Positions 7,576 to 15,241 of a stretch of 64,000 nt of DNA are shown here, one piece after another. Source of the stretch: Pseudoxanthomonas sp. CF125 (GTDB lineage: Bacteria; Pseudomonadota; Gammaproteobacteria; Xanthomonadales; Xanthomonadaceae); the NCBI RefSeq assembly GCF_900104085.1, contig NZ_FNLD01000001.1, forward strand, positions 1,222,331-1,286,330, given 5' to 3'. Positions within the stretch are counted from its first letter, which is position 1. The number at the start of each line of letters is the position of its first letter. The notes beneath the pieces are model-generated. The model was not told where the DNA came from. It saw only the letters and a program-made list of their open reading frames with translations, and did no database searches. The position numbers and the translations under genes were made by a program.

Positions 7576-7783
7576 GTCCTTCCTGACGATGCAGGGCGTA
7601 CGGGGACGCGTGGGCCTCTGCCCCAGCATGATCTACCGCCTTGTCAACCAAGGTCAGTTCCCGAAGCCGGCGAAGTTCGGCACGCGATCACTCTGGATTG
7701 AGTCCGAGGTGGATGCCTGGATCGCCGAACGCATCAAGCTCCACAACATGGGGCGAAACATGGGGCAGGATATTGCGGCATGA
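7562..7783 (+). CDS. AlpA-family phage transcriptional regulator / excisionase-like
   Basis: 73 residues with a good ribosome site (GGAG 7 bases before ATG). The pattern S-M-I-Y-R-L-V-N-Q-G-Q-F-P-K-P, then S-L-W-I-E-S-E-V-D-A-W-I, is the MerR-like winged helix-turn-helix of AlpA proteins: a recognition helix followed by a wing and a W-x-x-x-E-V-x-x-W helix. AlpA-type proteins activate integrase genes or act as excisionases. Here it is the last phage gene, 36 bp from the tRNA-Ser 3' end, where such a gene would be expected beside an attachment site. No integrase accompanies it. Confidence 0.85.
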   Translation: MGAAESFLTMQGVRGRVGLCPSMIYRLVNQGQFPKPAKFGTRSLWIESEVDAWIAERIKLHNMGRNMGQDIAA

Positions 7784-7784
7784 A

Positions 7785-7812
7785 AAAAGCCGCTAGAATC
7801 AGCGGCTTATTC
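7785..7812 (-). terminator. Intrinsic terminator for tRNA-Ser/csrA transcription
   Basis: Read leftward, the stem AAGCCGCT / AGCGGCTT with a six-base loop is followed by a run of six T. It lies just past the tRNA 3' end and directly against the alpA stop codon. Read rightward it has no clear T-run, so it serves the minus-strand tRNA better than the prophage operon. Confidence 0.8.
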
Positions 7813-7819
7813 AATCGAT

Positions 7820-7912
7820 TGGCGGAGAGTGAGGGATTCGAACCCTCGATAAGGCTTTTGACCCTATACTCCCTTAGCAGGGGAGCCCCTTCAGCCGCTC
7901 GGGCAACTCTCC
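7820..7912 (-). tRNA. tRNA-Ser (anticodon GCU)
   Basis: On the minus strand the acceptor arms GGAGAGT and ACTCTCC pair and the CCA is encoded (TGG at 7820-7822 on the plus strand). The anticodon loop CTGCTAA carries GCT, flanked by the stem CTCCC/GGGAG. A long variable arm and the T loop TTCGAAT are present; 93 nt in all fits a class II serine tRNA. The 3' end faces the prophage, so it is a likely integration target. Confidence 0.95.
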
Positions 7913-7991
7913 GGGATTTCGAAGCGGACAGCAATGCACCGCCTCAGCCGTTTAGGATACCGGCTGACTGAGGTGACGGCAAACGAAATCG

Positions 7992-8204
7992 TCAGCTGGA
8001 TGAGCTGGTTTCTGCGGGTTGCGCAGGCGTGTTGGCATCTTCACCGCGTTGGATGCGCTGATAAATTTCTTCGCGATGCACAGCCACGTCCTTGGGCGCA
8101 GTGATGCCAATGCGCACCTGATTGCCCTTGACGCCCAGCACGGTCACGGTGACCGAGTCGCCGATCATCAAAGTTTCGCCAACTCGGCGAGTCAAAATCA
8201 ACAT
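7992..8204 (-). CDS. csrA: Carbon storage regulator CsrA/RsmA
   Basis: 70 residues starting [11 protein letters not shown], the invariant CsrA N-terminus. It continues with [15 protein letters not shown] and [13 protein letters not shown], the RNA-binding strand and loop with the key Arg and G-x-x-A-P-K. CsrA dimers bind GGA motifs in mRNA leaders and control carbon flow, motility and virulence. The C-terminal Ser/Pro/Ala tail is slightly longer than in E. coli. A GGAG ribosome site precedes the ATG. It lies between alaS and tRNA-Ser, the order common in xanthomonads. Confidence 0.97.
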   Translation of the reverse strand: MLILTRRVGETLMIGDSVTVTVLGVKGNQVRIGITAPKDVAVHREEIYQRIQRGEDANTPAQPAETSSSS

Positions 8205-8349
8205 TTAATTTGTCTCCTTAATCCGGCAAGAGTAGTGCCGGGAGGGCGTTTTAGCCTTAACGGAGGCATAAACGCTTCCTGATTCATTCATCAACGTGAA
8301 ACATGGTAACGGCCGGCCACTACGGCCCGCAAGCTCATGTTTCGTGTAT

Positions 8350-10998
8350 TCAGGGCCGTATCCGTTGGGCTACCCATGCCGGAACGTCTGCTAGTGCCGA
8401 GGCAAGGGCGGGCCCGTCCTCGCCACCACCCTGGGCGAGATCCGGGCGGCCGCCGCCCTTGCCCCCGGTGAGACTGGCGATATGCGCCAGCAGTTCCCCC
8501 GCCTTGACCCGGCCCATTGCAGAGCCATTCACCCCGGCCACCAGCGAAGCCTTGCCATCGGCTGCACCTGCCAGGACGATGACAGCGTCACCCAATTGCT
8601 GTTTGAGCCGGTCCATGGCATCGCGCAGCGCCTTGGCATCGAACCCTTCCAGCCGGGCAGCCAGCACGCGCACGCCTTCGATTTCCACCGCCGAGCCCGC
8701 CAAATCCGCGGTGGCGCCGGAGGCCGCCTTGGCTTTAAGGCCCTCAAGCTCGCGCTCCAGCTTTTTCTGGCGCTCGGTCAGCTGCCGCACCTTCTCGACC
8801 ACCTCGCCGGCGCTGCCGCCCAGCAGGGCCGCCGCCTCCTGCAGGCGCTGTTCTTCCGCGGAAACCAGATCGAGCGCGCCCTGCCCGGTCACCGCTTCGA
8901 TGCGGCGCACGCCCGACGACACGCCGCCCTCGCTTACGATCTTGAACAGGCCGATATCGCCCGTGCGGCCCACGTGGGTACCGCCGCAGAGTTCGGTGGA
9001 ATAGCCGCCCATCTTCAGCACGCGCACGTGCTCGCCGTATTTCTCGCCGAACAGGGCCATGGCGCCGAAATCCAGGGCTTCCTGCATCCCCATGTTGTGC
9101 ACTTCGGCGGCATGGTTGGCGCGGATTTGCGCATTAACGCGGCGCTCGATCTCGGCCAATTCGGCCGCGGCCACCGGTTGGAAGTGCGCGAAGTCGAAGC
9201 GCAGCCGGTCCGGCGCCACCAGCGAGCCCTTCTGCTGCACATGCGTGCCCAGCAGCTCCCGCAAAGCCGCGTGCAGCAAGTGCGTGGCGGAATGATTGAG
9301 GATGATGGCGGCGCGGCGCGGCGCATCGACCGAACCCAGCACGTGGTCTCCGACCTTCAGGCTGCCGGCCGCAACCCTGCCGACATGGCCATGGAACTGA
9401 CCGGCGTATTTCAGCGTATCGCTTACTTCGAACTTGACGCCCTGCTCGGCCAACACGCCGGTATCGCCGACCTGGCCGCCGGATTCGGCGTAGAAAGGCG
9501 TGCGGTCCAGAATCACCACAGCCTCGTCGCCGGCGCCCACTGAGTCGGCCGGGCGCCCGTCCTTCAACAGCGCGGCCACCACCAGTCCGCCGGCGTCCAG
9601 CGCGTCGTAGCCCAGGAATTCGGTCGGCTTCAACTTCGCCACCAGCTCCGCGGGCAAGCCCGAGCCGGAAGAGAACTTGCCTGCAGCGCGAGCGGTTTCG
9701 CGCTGCTGTTCCATCGCTGCATCGAAGCCGGCCATGTCTACCGACAGCCCACGCTCGCGCGCGATGTCGGCGGTCAGGTCCACGGGGAAGCCGTAGGTGT
9801 CGTACAGGCGGAAGGCATCCACGCCCGGAATCACTCCCTTGGCGCGCGAGGCCACGTCATCGAAGATGCGCATGCCCGAATCCAGGGTCTCGGCGAAGCG
9901 CTCTTCCTCGGCCTTCAAGGCGCGCTCCACCAGGTCCTGCGCCGCCGGCAGCTCCGGATAGGCTTCGCCCATCAGCGCGACCAGGGTCGGCACCATCTTG
10001 TGGAAGAACGGCTGGCGTACGCCCAGCATCCAGCCATGGCGCAGGGCGCGGCGGATGATCCGGCGCAGCACGTAGCCGCGGCCCTCGTTGGACGGCAGCA
10101 CGCCATCGACGATCAGGAACGAGCAGGCGCGGATGTGGTCGGCGATCACGCGCAGCGACTTGTTCTCCAGGTCCGCGGTGCCGGTCAGCTCGGAGGCCTT
10201 GGCGATCAGGGTCTGGAAGATGTCGATTTCGTAGTTGGTGTGCACGTGCTGCAGGATCGCGGCAAGGCGCTCCATGCCCATACCCGTGTCCACGCAGGGC
10301 GCGGGCAGCGGCACCAGTGTGCCGTCGGGCTGGCGGTCGAACTGCATGAACACCAGGTTCCAGATTTCGATGAAGCGGTCGCCGTCCTCGTCCGGCGAAC
10401 CGGGCGGGCCACCGGCGATGTGGTCGCCGTGGTCGTAGAAGATTTCGGTGCATGGACCGCACGGGCCGGTGTCGGCCATCTGCCAGAAGTTGTCGGAGGC
10501 GTAAGGCGCGCCCTTGTTGTCGCCGATGCGGACGATGCGTTCGGCGGGGATGCCGACCATCTTGTTCCACAGCTCATAAGCCTCGTCATCGGTGTGGTAG
10601 ACCGTGACCAGCAGGCGCTCCTTGGGTAGCTTCCAGACTTCGGTCAGCAGTTCCCAGGCCCAGGCGATGGCGTCTTTCTTGAAATAGTCGCCGAAGGACC
10701 AGTTGCCCAGCATTTCGAAGAAGGTGTGGTGGCGTGCGGTATAGCCGACCGAATCCAGGTCGTTGTGCTTGCCGCCCGCGCGCAGGCAGCGCTGGACGTC
10801 GGCCGCGCGCACGTAGCTGCGCTTCTCCGCGCCCAGGAACACGTCCTTGAACTGGACCATGCCTGAGTTGGTGAACAGCAGGGTCGGGTCGTTGCCGGGC
10901 ACCAGCGGGGCCGAAGGCACGATGGTATGGCCCTTGCCACGGAAGAATTCGAGGAAATCGCTGCGGATCTGGCTGCTGCTTAGCTTGGAAGTGGTCAT
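8350..10998 (-). CDS. alaS: Alanyl-tRNA synthetase
   Basis: 882 residues from ATG 10998 ([12 protein letters not shown]); the 27-codon extension upstream is not family-like. Class II synthetase that charges tRNA-Ala. Visible landmarks are the N-terminal [20 protein letters not shown], the motif [11 protein letters not shown], the editing-domain zinc ligands H-S-A-T-H and C-G-G-T-H, and a C-terminal coiled-coil/C-Ala domain ending W-V-A-Q-R-I-R-P. Length fits the family. It sits between recX and csrA. Confidence 0.98.
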   Translation of the reverse strand: MTTSKLSSSQIRSDFLEFFRGKGHTIVPSAPLVPGNDPTLLFTNSGMVQFKDVFLGAEKRSYVRAADVQRCLRAGGKHNDLDSVGYTARHHTFFEMLGNWSFGDYFKKDAIAWAWELLTEVWKLPKERLLVTVYHTDDEAYELWNKMVGIPAERIVRIGDNKGAPYASDNFWQMADTGPCGPCTEIFYDHGDHIAGGPPGSPDEDGDRFIEIWNLVFMQFDRQPDGTLVPLPAPCVDTGMGMERLAAILQHVHTNYEIDIFQTLIAKASELTGTADLENKSLRVIADHIRACSFLIVDGVLPSNEGRGYVLRRIIRRALRHGWMLGVRQPFFHKMVPTLVALMGEAYPELPAAQDLVERALKAEEERFAETLDSGMRIFDDVASRAKGVIPGVDAFRLYDTYGFPVDLTADIARERGLSVDMAGFDAAMEQQRETARAAGKFSSGSGLPAELVAKLKPTEFLGYDALDAGGLVVAALLKDGRPADSVGAGDEAVVILDRTPFYAESGGQVGDTGVLAEQGVKFEVSDTLKYAGQFHGHVGRVAAGSLKVGDHVLGSVDAPRRAAIILNHSATHLLHAALRELLGTHVQQKGSLVAPDRLRFDFAHFQPVAAAELAEIERRVNAQIRANHAAEVHNMGMQEALDFGAMALFGEKYGEHVRVLKMGGYSTELCGGTHVGRTGDIGLFKIVSEGGVSSGVRRIEAVTGQGALDLVSAEEQRLQEAAALLGGSAGEVVEKVRQLTERQKKLERELEGLKAKAASGATADLAGSAVEIEGVRVLAARLEGFDAKALRDAMDRLKQQLGDAVIVLAGAADGKASLVAGVNGSAMGRVKAGELLAHIASLTGGKGGGRPDLAQGGGEDGPALASALADVPAWVAQRIRP

Positions 10999-11107
10999 CT
11001 GGCTGGCTGTGGCGGGCGGGCACGTCTGGTGCGCGCGATACCCACAAGATGCGGACGCGTGCTGGAGCAGACAACCCAATCCGCAAAGGTTAGCAGGCCG
11101 GGCCCGA

Positions 11108-11605
11108 TCAGTCCTCCCGGTCGCCCCGCAGGGCCGCCCTCACTGTATCGCCATCGAAACCGCGCCGGTACAGGAAATCGGCGGCCTTGCGCCGCAAGGC
11201 CCCATCGGCCCTTGCCAAATCCAGGCCGAAGCGGCGGCGCGCCAGATCGTGTGCCGCCTGGCGCCAGTCGCCATCGAAGGCTCCCATGGCCGCATCGATG
11301 GTGCTGCTGTCGAGTCCATGGGTTCCCAGCTCAGCGCGGATACGCAAAGGACCTTGCCCATGCGCCACCCGGGTGCGAACCAGCATTTCGGCAAAACGCG
11401 CATCGCTCTGCCAACCATCGCCGGTCAGCTTCTCCACTGCCGCCGCTGCCGCTTCCTGCTCGACCCCACGTTCGGCCAGCTTGCGCGCCAGTTCCTTGCG
11501 CGAATGTTCACGGCGGACCAGCAACGCCAGTGCGCGCTGGACTGGGGTCAGCTCACGCGGTTTGCGCCTGCGTGAGCCCGATGCGGGAATGTCGGTTTCT
11601 GACAA
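11108..11605 (-). CDS. recX: RecA regulatory protein RecX
   Basis: About 165 residues, directly downstream of recA on the same strand. The RecX triple three-helix pattern is seen: [19 protein letters not shown], then [11 protein letters not shown], then [11 protein letters not shown]. RecX binds RecA filaments and limits their extension. No ATG fits the N-terminus; the best start is TTG at 11605 (L-S-E-T-D-I-P), 49 bp after the recA stop. The longer reading from 11854 overlaps recA and is unlikely. Confidence 0.88.
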   Translation of the reverse strand: MSETDIPASGSRRRKPRELTPVQRALALLVRREHSRKELARKLAERGVEQEAAAAAVEKLTGDGWQSDARFAEMLVRTRVAHGQGPLRIRAELGTHGLDSSTIDAAMGAFDGDWRQAAHDLARRRFGLDLARADGALRRKAADFLYRRGFDGDTVRAALRGDRED

Positions 11606-11654
11606 GTGATTGAATCCCGATCGAAAAAGCGGCGCGTCCTTGCGCCAATCCCGA

Positions 11655-12689
11655 TCAAATCTCTGCGTCCTCTTCGACCTCGTCCGGCTTGACTTCGGTC
11701 GGCTGGAACTTGTCGCGCAGCTCGCCTTCCAGGCGCGTGGCGACCTGCGGGTTGTCCTTAAGGTACTGGCGCGAATTGTCCTTGCCCTGGCCGATGCGTT
11801 CGTCGCCATAGCTGTACCAGGCGCCCGCCTTGTCCACCAGCTTGGCCTCGACACCCATGTCGATCAGTTCGCCCTCGCGGCTGATGCCTTCGCCGTACAG
11901 GATCTCGGTGATGACCTGCTTGAACGGAGGCGCCAGCTTGTTCTTGACCACTTTGATCTTGGTCTGGTTGCCGATGATCTCGTCGCCTTTCTTGATCGCG
12001 CCGATGCGGCGGATATCCAGGCGCACCGAGGCATAGAACTTCAGCGCGTTGCCGCCGGTGGTCACTTCCGGACTCTGGCCAGGCATCATCGCGCCGATCT
12101 TCATGCGCAGCTGGTTGATGAACAGCACCATGCAGTTGGAACGCTTGATGTTGCCGGTCAGCTTGCGCAGCGCCTGGCTCATCAACCGGGCCTGCAGGCC
12201 GGGCAGCTGGTCGCCCATTTCTCCCTCGATTTCGGCTTTGGGCGTCAAAGCGGCGACCGAGTCGATGACCACCATGTCCACGGCGTTGGAGCGGACCAGC
12301 ATGTCGCAGATTTCCAGCGCCTGTTCGCCCGTATCCGGCTGCGACAGCAGCAAGTCGTCGACATTGACGCCCAACTTCGCAGCGTAGATCGGGTCCAACG
12401 CATGCTCGGCATCGATGAAAGCAGCGGTGCCGCCGCGCTTCTGGCACTGGGCGATGGTCTGCAGGGCCAGAGTGGTCTTGCCGGAGGATTCGGGACCGTA
12501 GATTTCCACCACGCGGCCCTTGGGCAGACCGCCGATGCCGAGTGCGATATCCAGCATCAGCGAGCCGGTGGGAATGGCCTCAACCGCTTCGATGATCTGG
12601 TCGCCCATGCGCATCACCGAGCCCTTGCCGAACTGGCGTTCGATCTGGGTCAGGGCCGCGGAAAGTGCGCGCTTCTTGTTCTCGTCCAT
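11655..12689 (-). CDS. recA: Recombinase RecA
   Basis: 344 residues from ATG 12689 (M-D-E-N-K-K-R-A-L). Walker A is G-P-E-S-S-G-K-T-T, Walker B is [12 protein letters not shown], loop 1 contains E-I-E-G-E-M-G-D, and loop 2 contains N-Q-L-R-M-K-I-G. The C-terminus is acidic (D-E-V-E-E-D-A-E-I). RecA forms ATP-dependent filaments on single-stranded DNA and triggers LexA self-cleavage. It lies between lexA upstream and recX downstream on one strand, so the SOS core is clustered. No consensus LexA box is seen in the 212-bp space before it. Confidence 0.99.
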   Translation of the reverse strand: MDENKKRALSAALTQIERQFGKGSVMRMGDQIIEAVEAIPTGSLMLDIALGIGGLPKGRVVEIYGPESSGKTTLALQTIAQCQKRGGTAAFIDAEHALDPIYAAKLGVNVDDLLLSQPDTGEQALEICDMLVRSNAVDMVVIDSVAALTPKAEIEGEMGDQLPGLQARLMSQALRKLTGNIKRSNCMVLFINQLRMKIGAMMPGQSPEVTTGGNALKFYASVRLDIRRIGAIKKGDEIIGNQTKIKVVKNKLAPPFKQVITEILYGEGISREGELIDMGVEAKLVDKAGAWYSYGDERIGQGKDNSRQYLKDNPQVATRLEGELRDKFQPTEVKPDEVEEDAEI

Positions 12690-12844
12690 CGTAGTGTCCT
12701 TGGTGGTTTGTCGGGTTGAGGGCAATTTAGCGGCCATGGGTCGCACAGGTTGCGACGCGATGTGCCGTGATCGAAATTAACTTTGCAACGCGGACTGGGG
12801 CTAGCGGACAACGGCTTGAAGACGTGTCGGAAATTTCCTGTTTG

Positions 12845-12870
12845 ATAAATAAAACCTTTTTCTTATTTAT
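12845..12870. other. AT-rich inverted repeat between lexA and recA
   Basis: ATAAATAA (12845-12852) and TTATTTAT (12863-12870) form a perfect 8-bp inverted repeat around a ten-base loop containing five T. The surrounding DNA is far more AT-rich than its neighbours. It could be a weak terminator after lexA or a protein-binding or promoter region for recA. The sequence does not decide which. Confidence 0.45.
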
Positions 12871-12901
12871 TAGTGGGACGAACGATGGGACCGCTGCGAT
12901 A

Positions 12902-13537
12902 TCAGCGATTGGGACGCACCAGACCGCAATAGAGGCCTTCGATGGCGAAATCCTGATCGGGCATGACCTCGATCGGCGAATAGTCGGGATTGCGCGGCAG
13001 CAGACGGATGCGGTCCTTGCCTATTTTCAGGAGCTTGACGGTGATCTCATCGTCGATACGCGCCACTACGATCTGTCCGGAACGCGCATCCGGGGTGCGA
13101 TGTACGCCGATCAGGTCGCCGTCGAAGATGCCTTCGTCGCGCATGGAATCGCCCTGCACTTTCAGCAGGTAATCCGGCGCCGGAGCGAAGAAGGCGCGAT
13201 CCAGCAGCACGAAATCATCGGAACGGATGTCTGCGCCGATCGGCAGGCCCGCTGCCACGCGCCCCAGTACCGGCAAACGCAGCGCGTTATCAGGAAGGAT
13301 GGCTTCGGGTACAGGAATGTCGGTGTCGTCGTGGACCAGACGAATGCCACGCGCCTGCCCGGGGATCCGGCGGATTGCGCCGGCGGCCTCAAGCGCCTCG
13401 ATATGGTACTGGGCGGCACGAACCCCGCTGAAGCCGAAGGCCTTGGCGATCTCTGCCTGGGAAGGCGGCACGCCATCGGCGCCGATGCGCTCGGCGATCA
13501 TGGCCAGGATGGCTTGCTGGGTGTCGGTCAGATTCAT
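12902..13537 (-). CDS. lexA: SOS repressor LexA
   Basis: 211 residues. An N-terminal winged-helix domain (T-D-T-Q-Q-A-I-L; P-P-S-Q-A-E-I-A-K-A-F-G) is followed by the peptidase domain. The cleavage bond is Ala96-Gly97 in R-V-A-A-G-L-P-I, the nucleophile Ser131 lies in Q-G-D-S-M-R and the base is Lys168 in T-V-K-L-L-K. LexA represses SOS genes until RecA filaments provoke autocleavage. A perfect palindromic operator ends two bases before the ATG, so the gene is surely autoregulated. There is no room for a normal ribosome site, so the mRNA may be leaderless. Confidence 0.98.
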   Translation of the reverse strand: MNLTDTQQAILAMIAERIGADGVPPSQAEIAKAFGFSGVRAAQYHIEALEAAGAIRRIPGQARGIRLVHDDTDIPVPEAILPDNALRLPVLGRVAAGLPIGADIRSDDFVLLDRAFFAPAPDYLLKVQGDSMRDEGIFDGDLIGVHRTPDARSGQIVVARIDDEITVKLLKIGKDRIRLLPRNPDYSPIEVMPDQDFAIEGLYCGLVRPNR

Positions 13538-13539
13538 GG

Positions 13540-13558
13540 TTAGTAGTAATACTACTAA
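13540..13558 (-). promoter_or_regulatory. LexA box
   Basis: TTAGTAGTAATACTACTAA is a perfect 19-bp palindrome matching the xanthomonad LexA consensus TTAG-N6-TACTA. It ends two bases from the lexA start codon and overlaps the stop codon (13555-13557) of the upstream membrane-protein gene. Confidence 0.93.
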
Positions 13559-14601
13559 CGAAATGGGAAAGCAACTATTTCGTGACTATCCCCCTTCCCG
13601 ACCCCGTGCTGCCTAATCAGCCGCCCTTGGACCAGGGTGAAATACAGCCCTAACGGAACGGCCAGAACAAACAGCAAGATGCCGTTGGCGCGGTAAGCCT
13701 CCACCAGCAATCGCAAGCCGGTCGGAAGTTGCGCGCCTGTCGCGTGCGCCCATTGCTCGTATTGAGGAATGACGAAGATCGCCTGGATTGCACACACCAA
13801 TATAGGAAACGCCAATGCAATGAAGACAACCGCAATGGCCGCGCTTTGCCAGACGTACTCGCCGATGAAACCGTTGCGCCAAATGCTCAACAGATCGCTT
13901 CGGACGGCTCGCCAATGTCCCCGGTTGAGCCAAATCGCAATGGCTATGACCAGAAAACAGGCCGATAGCAACTCATCCAGGACCGACAGCAACACCATCG
14001 TCCAGGCTGCGGGGCCGATAGCGATCACTTCCCCGACCGCGAAACTTGCCAGCGCGTATGCCGCCCATAGCGCCAAACACATTGCCAGCGCCCGCATCCC
14101 CGGCCAACCAGGCCGCCACCAGCGCGCAGGAGCCGCATCGTCGAGCGTGCGAGGATTCAGGCAGGAAAACGGCGCCGCGACGAAGACGAGCGTCGAAGCG
14201 GCCATTGCGACCAGTTCCAGCCCGTCGCTGTCATGAAGAACGAACGACACCGCAGCCCAGCCCACGCACCACAGCACGCCCGGCAGCCAGAAAGCCGGCG
14301 CGCGCCATGGCCATGCCAGCGCTGCGCGAGCGCGCCCATCGCGGTCCCACCAATTGCGCAATGCGCCTAGCAGCAGTGGCGGCAACATGAAGAAGAGAAA
14401 TACCGCTAACAGCACCTGCGGATAGGGACGCACGGTAGCGAATTCCAGCAGCTCCAAAGCACCCCGATCGGACTCCATCGTGAGGATGCCGGGCATGCCC
14501 CAGGTCAGCGCCAGCAAGAACCAAAGCCAGCCAGTGCACCAGCCTCCAGTCAACAATGCGAATGCGACCCAGCACCAACTTCCCCGACTCCAGAGTTTCA
14601 A
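13555..14601 (-). CDS. Multi-pass membrane protein of unknown function
   Basis: 348 residues with roughly seven to eight hydrophobic segments, for example L-L-T-G-G-W-C-T-G-W-L-W-F-L-L-A-L near residue 25, V-L-L-A-V-F-L-F-F-M-L-P-P-L-L near 70, and I-A-V-V-F-I-A-L-A-F-P-I-L near 265. Trp content is high in the first half and no catalytic motif is visible. The start codon appears to be TTG, six bases after the pncC stop, so it is probably co-transcribed with pncC. Its stop lies inside the LexA box of the following lexA gene, 17 bp upstream of that gene's ATG. No family recognised. Confidence 0.65.
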   Translation of the reverse strand: MKLWSRGSWCWVAFALLTGGWCTGWLWFLLALTWGMPGILTMESDRGALELLEFATVRPYPQVLLAVFLFFMLPPLLLGALRNWWDRDGRARAALAWPWRAPAFWLPGVLWCVGWAAVSFVLHDSDGLELVAMAASTLVFVAAPFSCLNPRTLDDAAPARWWRPGWPGMRALAMCLALWAAYALASFAVGEVIAIGPAAWTMVLLSVLDELLSACFLVIAIAIWLNRGHWRAVRSDLLSIWRNGFIGEYVWQSAAIAVVFIALAFPILVCAIQAIFVIPQYEQWAHATGAQLPTGLRLLVEAYRANGILLFVLAVPLGLYFTLVQGRLIRQHGVGKGDSHEIVAFPFR

Positions 14602-14607
14602 TTCCGC

Positions 14608-15105
14608 TCAGCCCGCCAACGCATCCAATCCCTGCAGCGCAGCGGCCACGGTCTGCCTGCGCACCGCTTCGCGATCGCCATCGAAGTGGAAAACCTCGGC
14701 CCGCGCATAGCCACCACGCCGTTTCCAGCCTATCCACACCGTTCCCACCGGCTTGCCCTCGCTGCCGCCGCCGGGCCCGGCGATGCCGGTGACCGCCACG
14801 GCGATGCTGGCGCCCGAGTTGACCAGGGCGCCGGACACCATTTCGATCACGGTCTCCCTGCTGACCGCGCCGTGGACTTCCAGCGTCTCCGCACGCACGC
14901 CCAGCAGCGCCTGCTTGGCCTCGTAGCTGTAGGCGGCCATGCCGCAATCGAACCAATCCGACGAGCCGGCGATATCGGTCACCGCCTTGGCGATCCAGCC
15001 GCCCGTACAGCTTTCCGCCGTCACCAAACGATGGTGCGTATCGCGCAGGCGCACGCCGAGGTTCTGGGCGAGCGCGAGCAGATCGTGGTCGTTGGGGATG
15101 GACAT
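14608..15105 (-). CDS. pncC: Nicotinamide-nucleotide amidohydrolase PncC (CinA C-terminal family)
   Basis: 165 residues of the CinA-C domain alone. Landmarks are L-V-T-A-E-S-C-T-G-G, the segment Y-S-Y-E-A-K, H-G-A-V-S-R-E-T, and A-V-T-G-I-A-G-P-G-G-G followed by K-P-V-G-T-V-W-I-G. The enzyme hydrolyses nicotinamide mononucleotide to nicotinate mononucleotide and ammonia in NAD recycling. Location next to recA/mutS is common in gammaproteobacteria. ATG 15105 gives a family-typical N-terminus. Confidence 0.93.
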   Translation of the reverse strand: MSIPNDHDLLALAQNLGVRLRDTHHRLVTAESCTGGWIAKAVTDIAGSSDWFDCGMAAYSYEAKQALLGVRAETLEVHGAVSRETVIEMVSGALVNSGASIAVAVTGIAGPGGGSEGKPVGTVWIGWKRRGGYARAEVFHFDGDREAVRRQTVAAALQGLDALAG

Positions 15106-15190
15106 TGGCGGCTTTTACGGAATGGCGACGGCGCTGCCGTTGTAGCGGAAAAGCGGGCGTCTGTCTGCCGCATGCGCTCATGCCGGACGA

Positions 15191-15219
15191 AAACGGCCCG
15201 CCACTTCCGTGGCGGGCCG
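15191..15219 (-). terminator. Intrinsic terminator of the TonB-dependent receptor gene
   Basis: A perfect 11-bp stem CGGCCCGCCAC / GTGGCGGGCCG with a four-base loop, followed leftward by TTTT. It lies 23 bp past the receptor stop codon. Confidence 0.88.
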
Positions 15220-15241
15220 CTGGTTTTCCGACCTTGTGCGA

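Noticed and set aside
10999..11079. 27-codon N-terminal extension of alaS
   Set aside because: Not family-like; ATG 10998 gives the standard AlaRS N-terminus and length.
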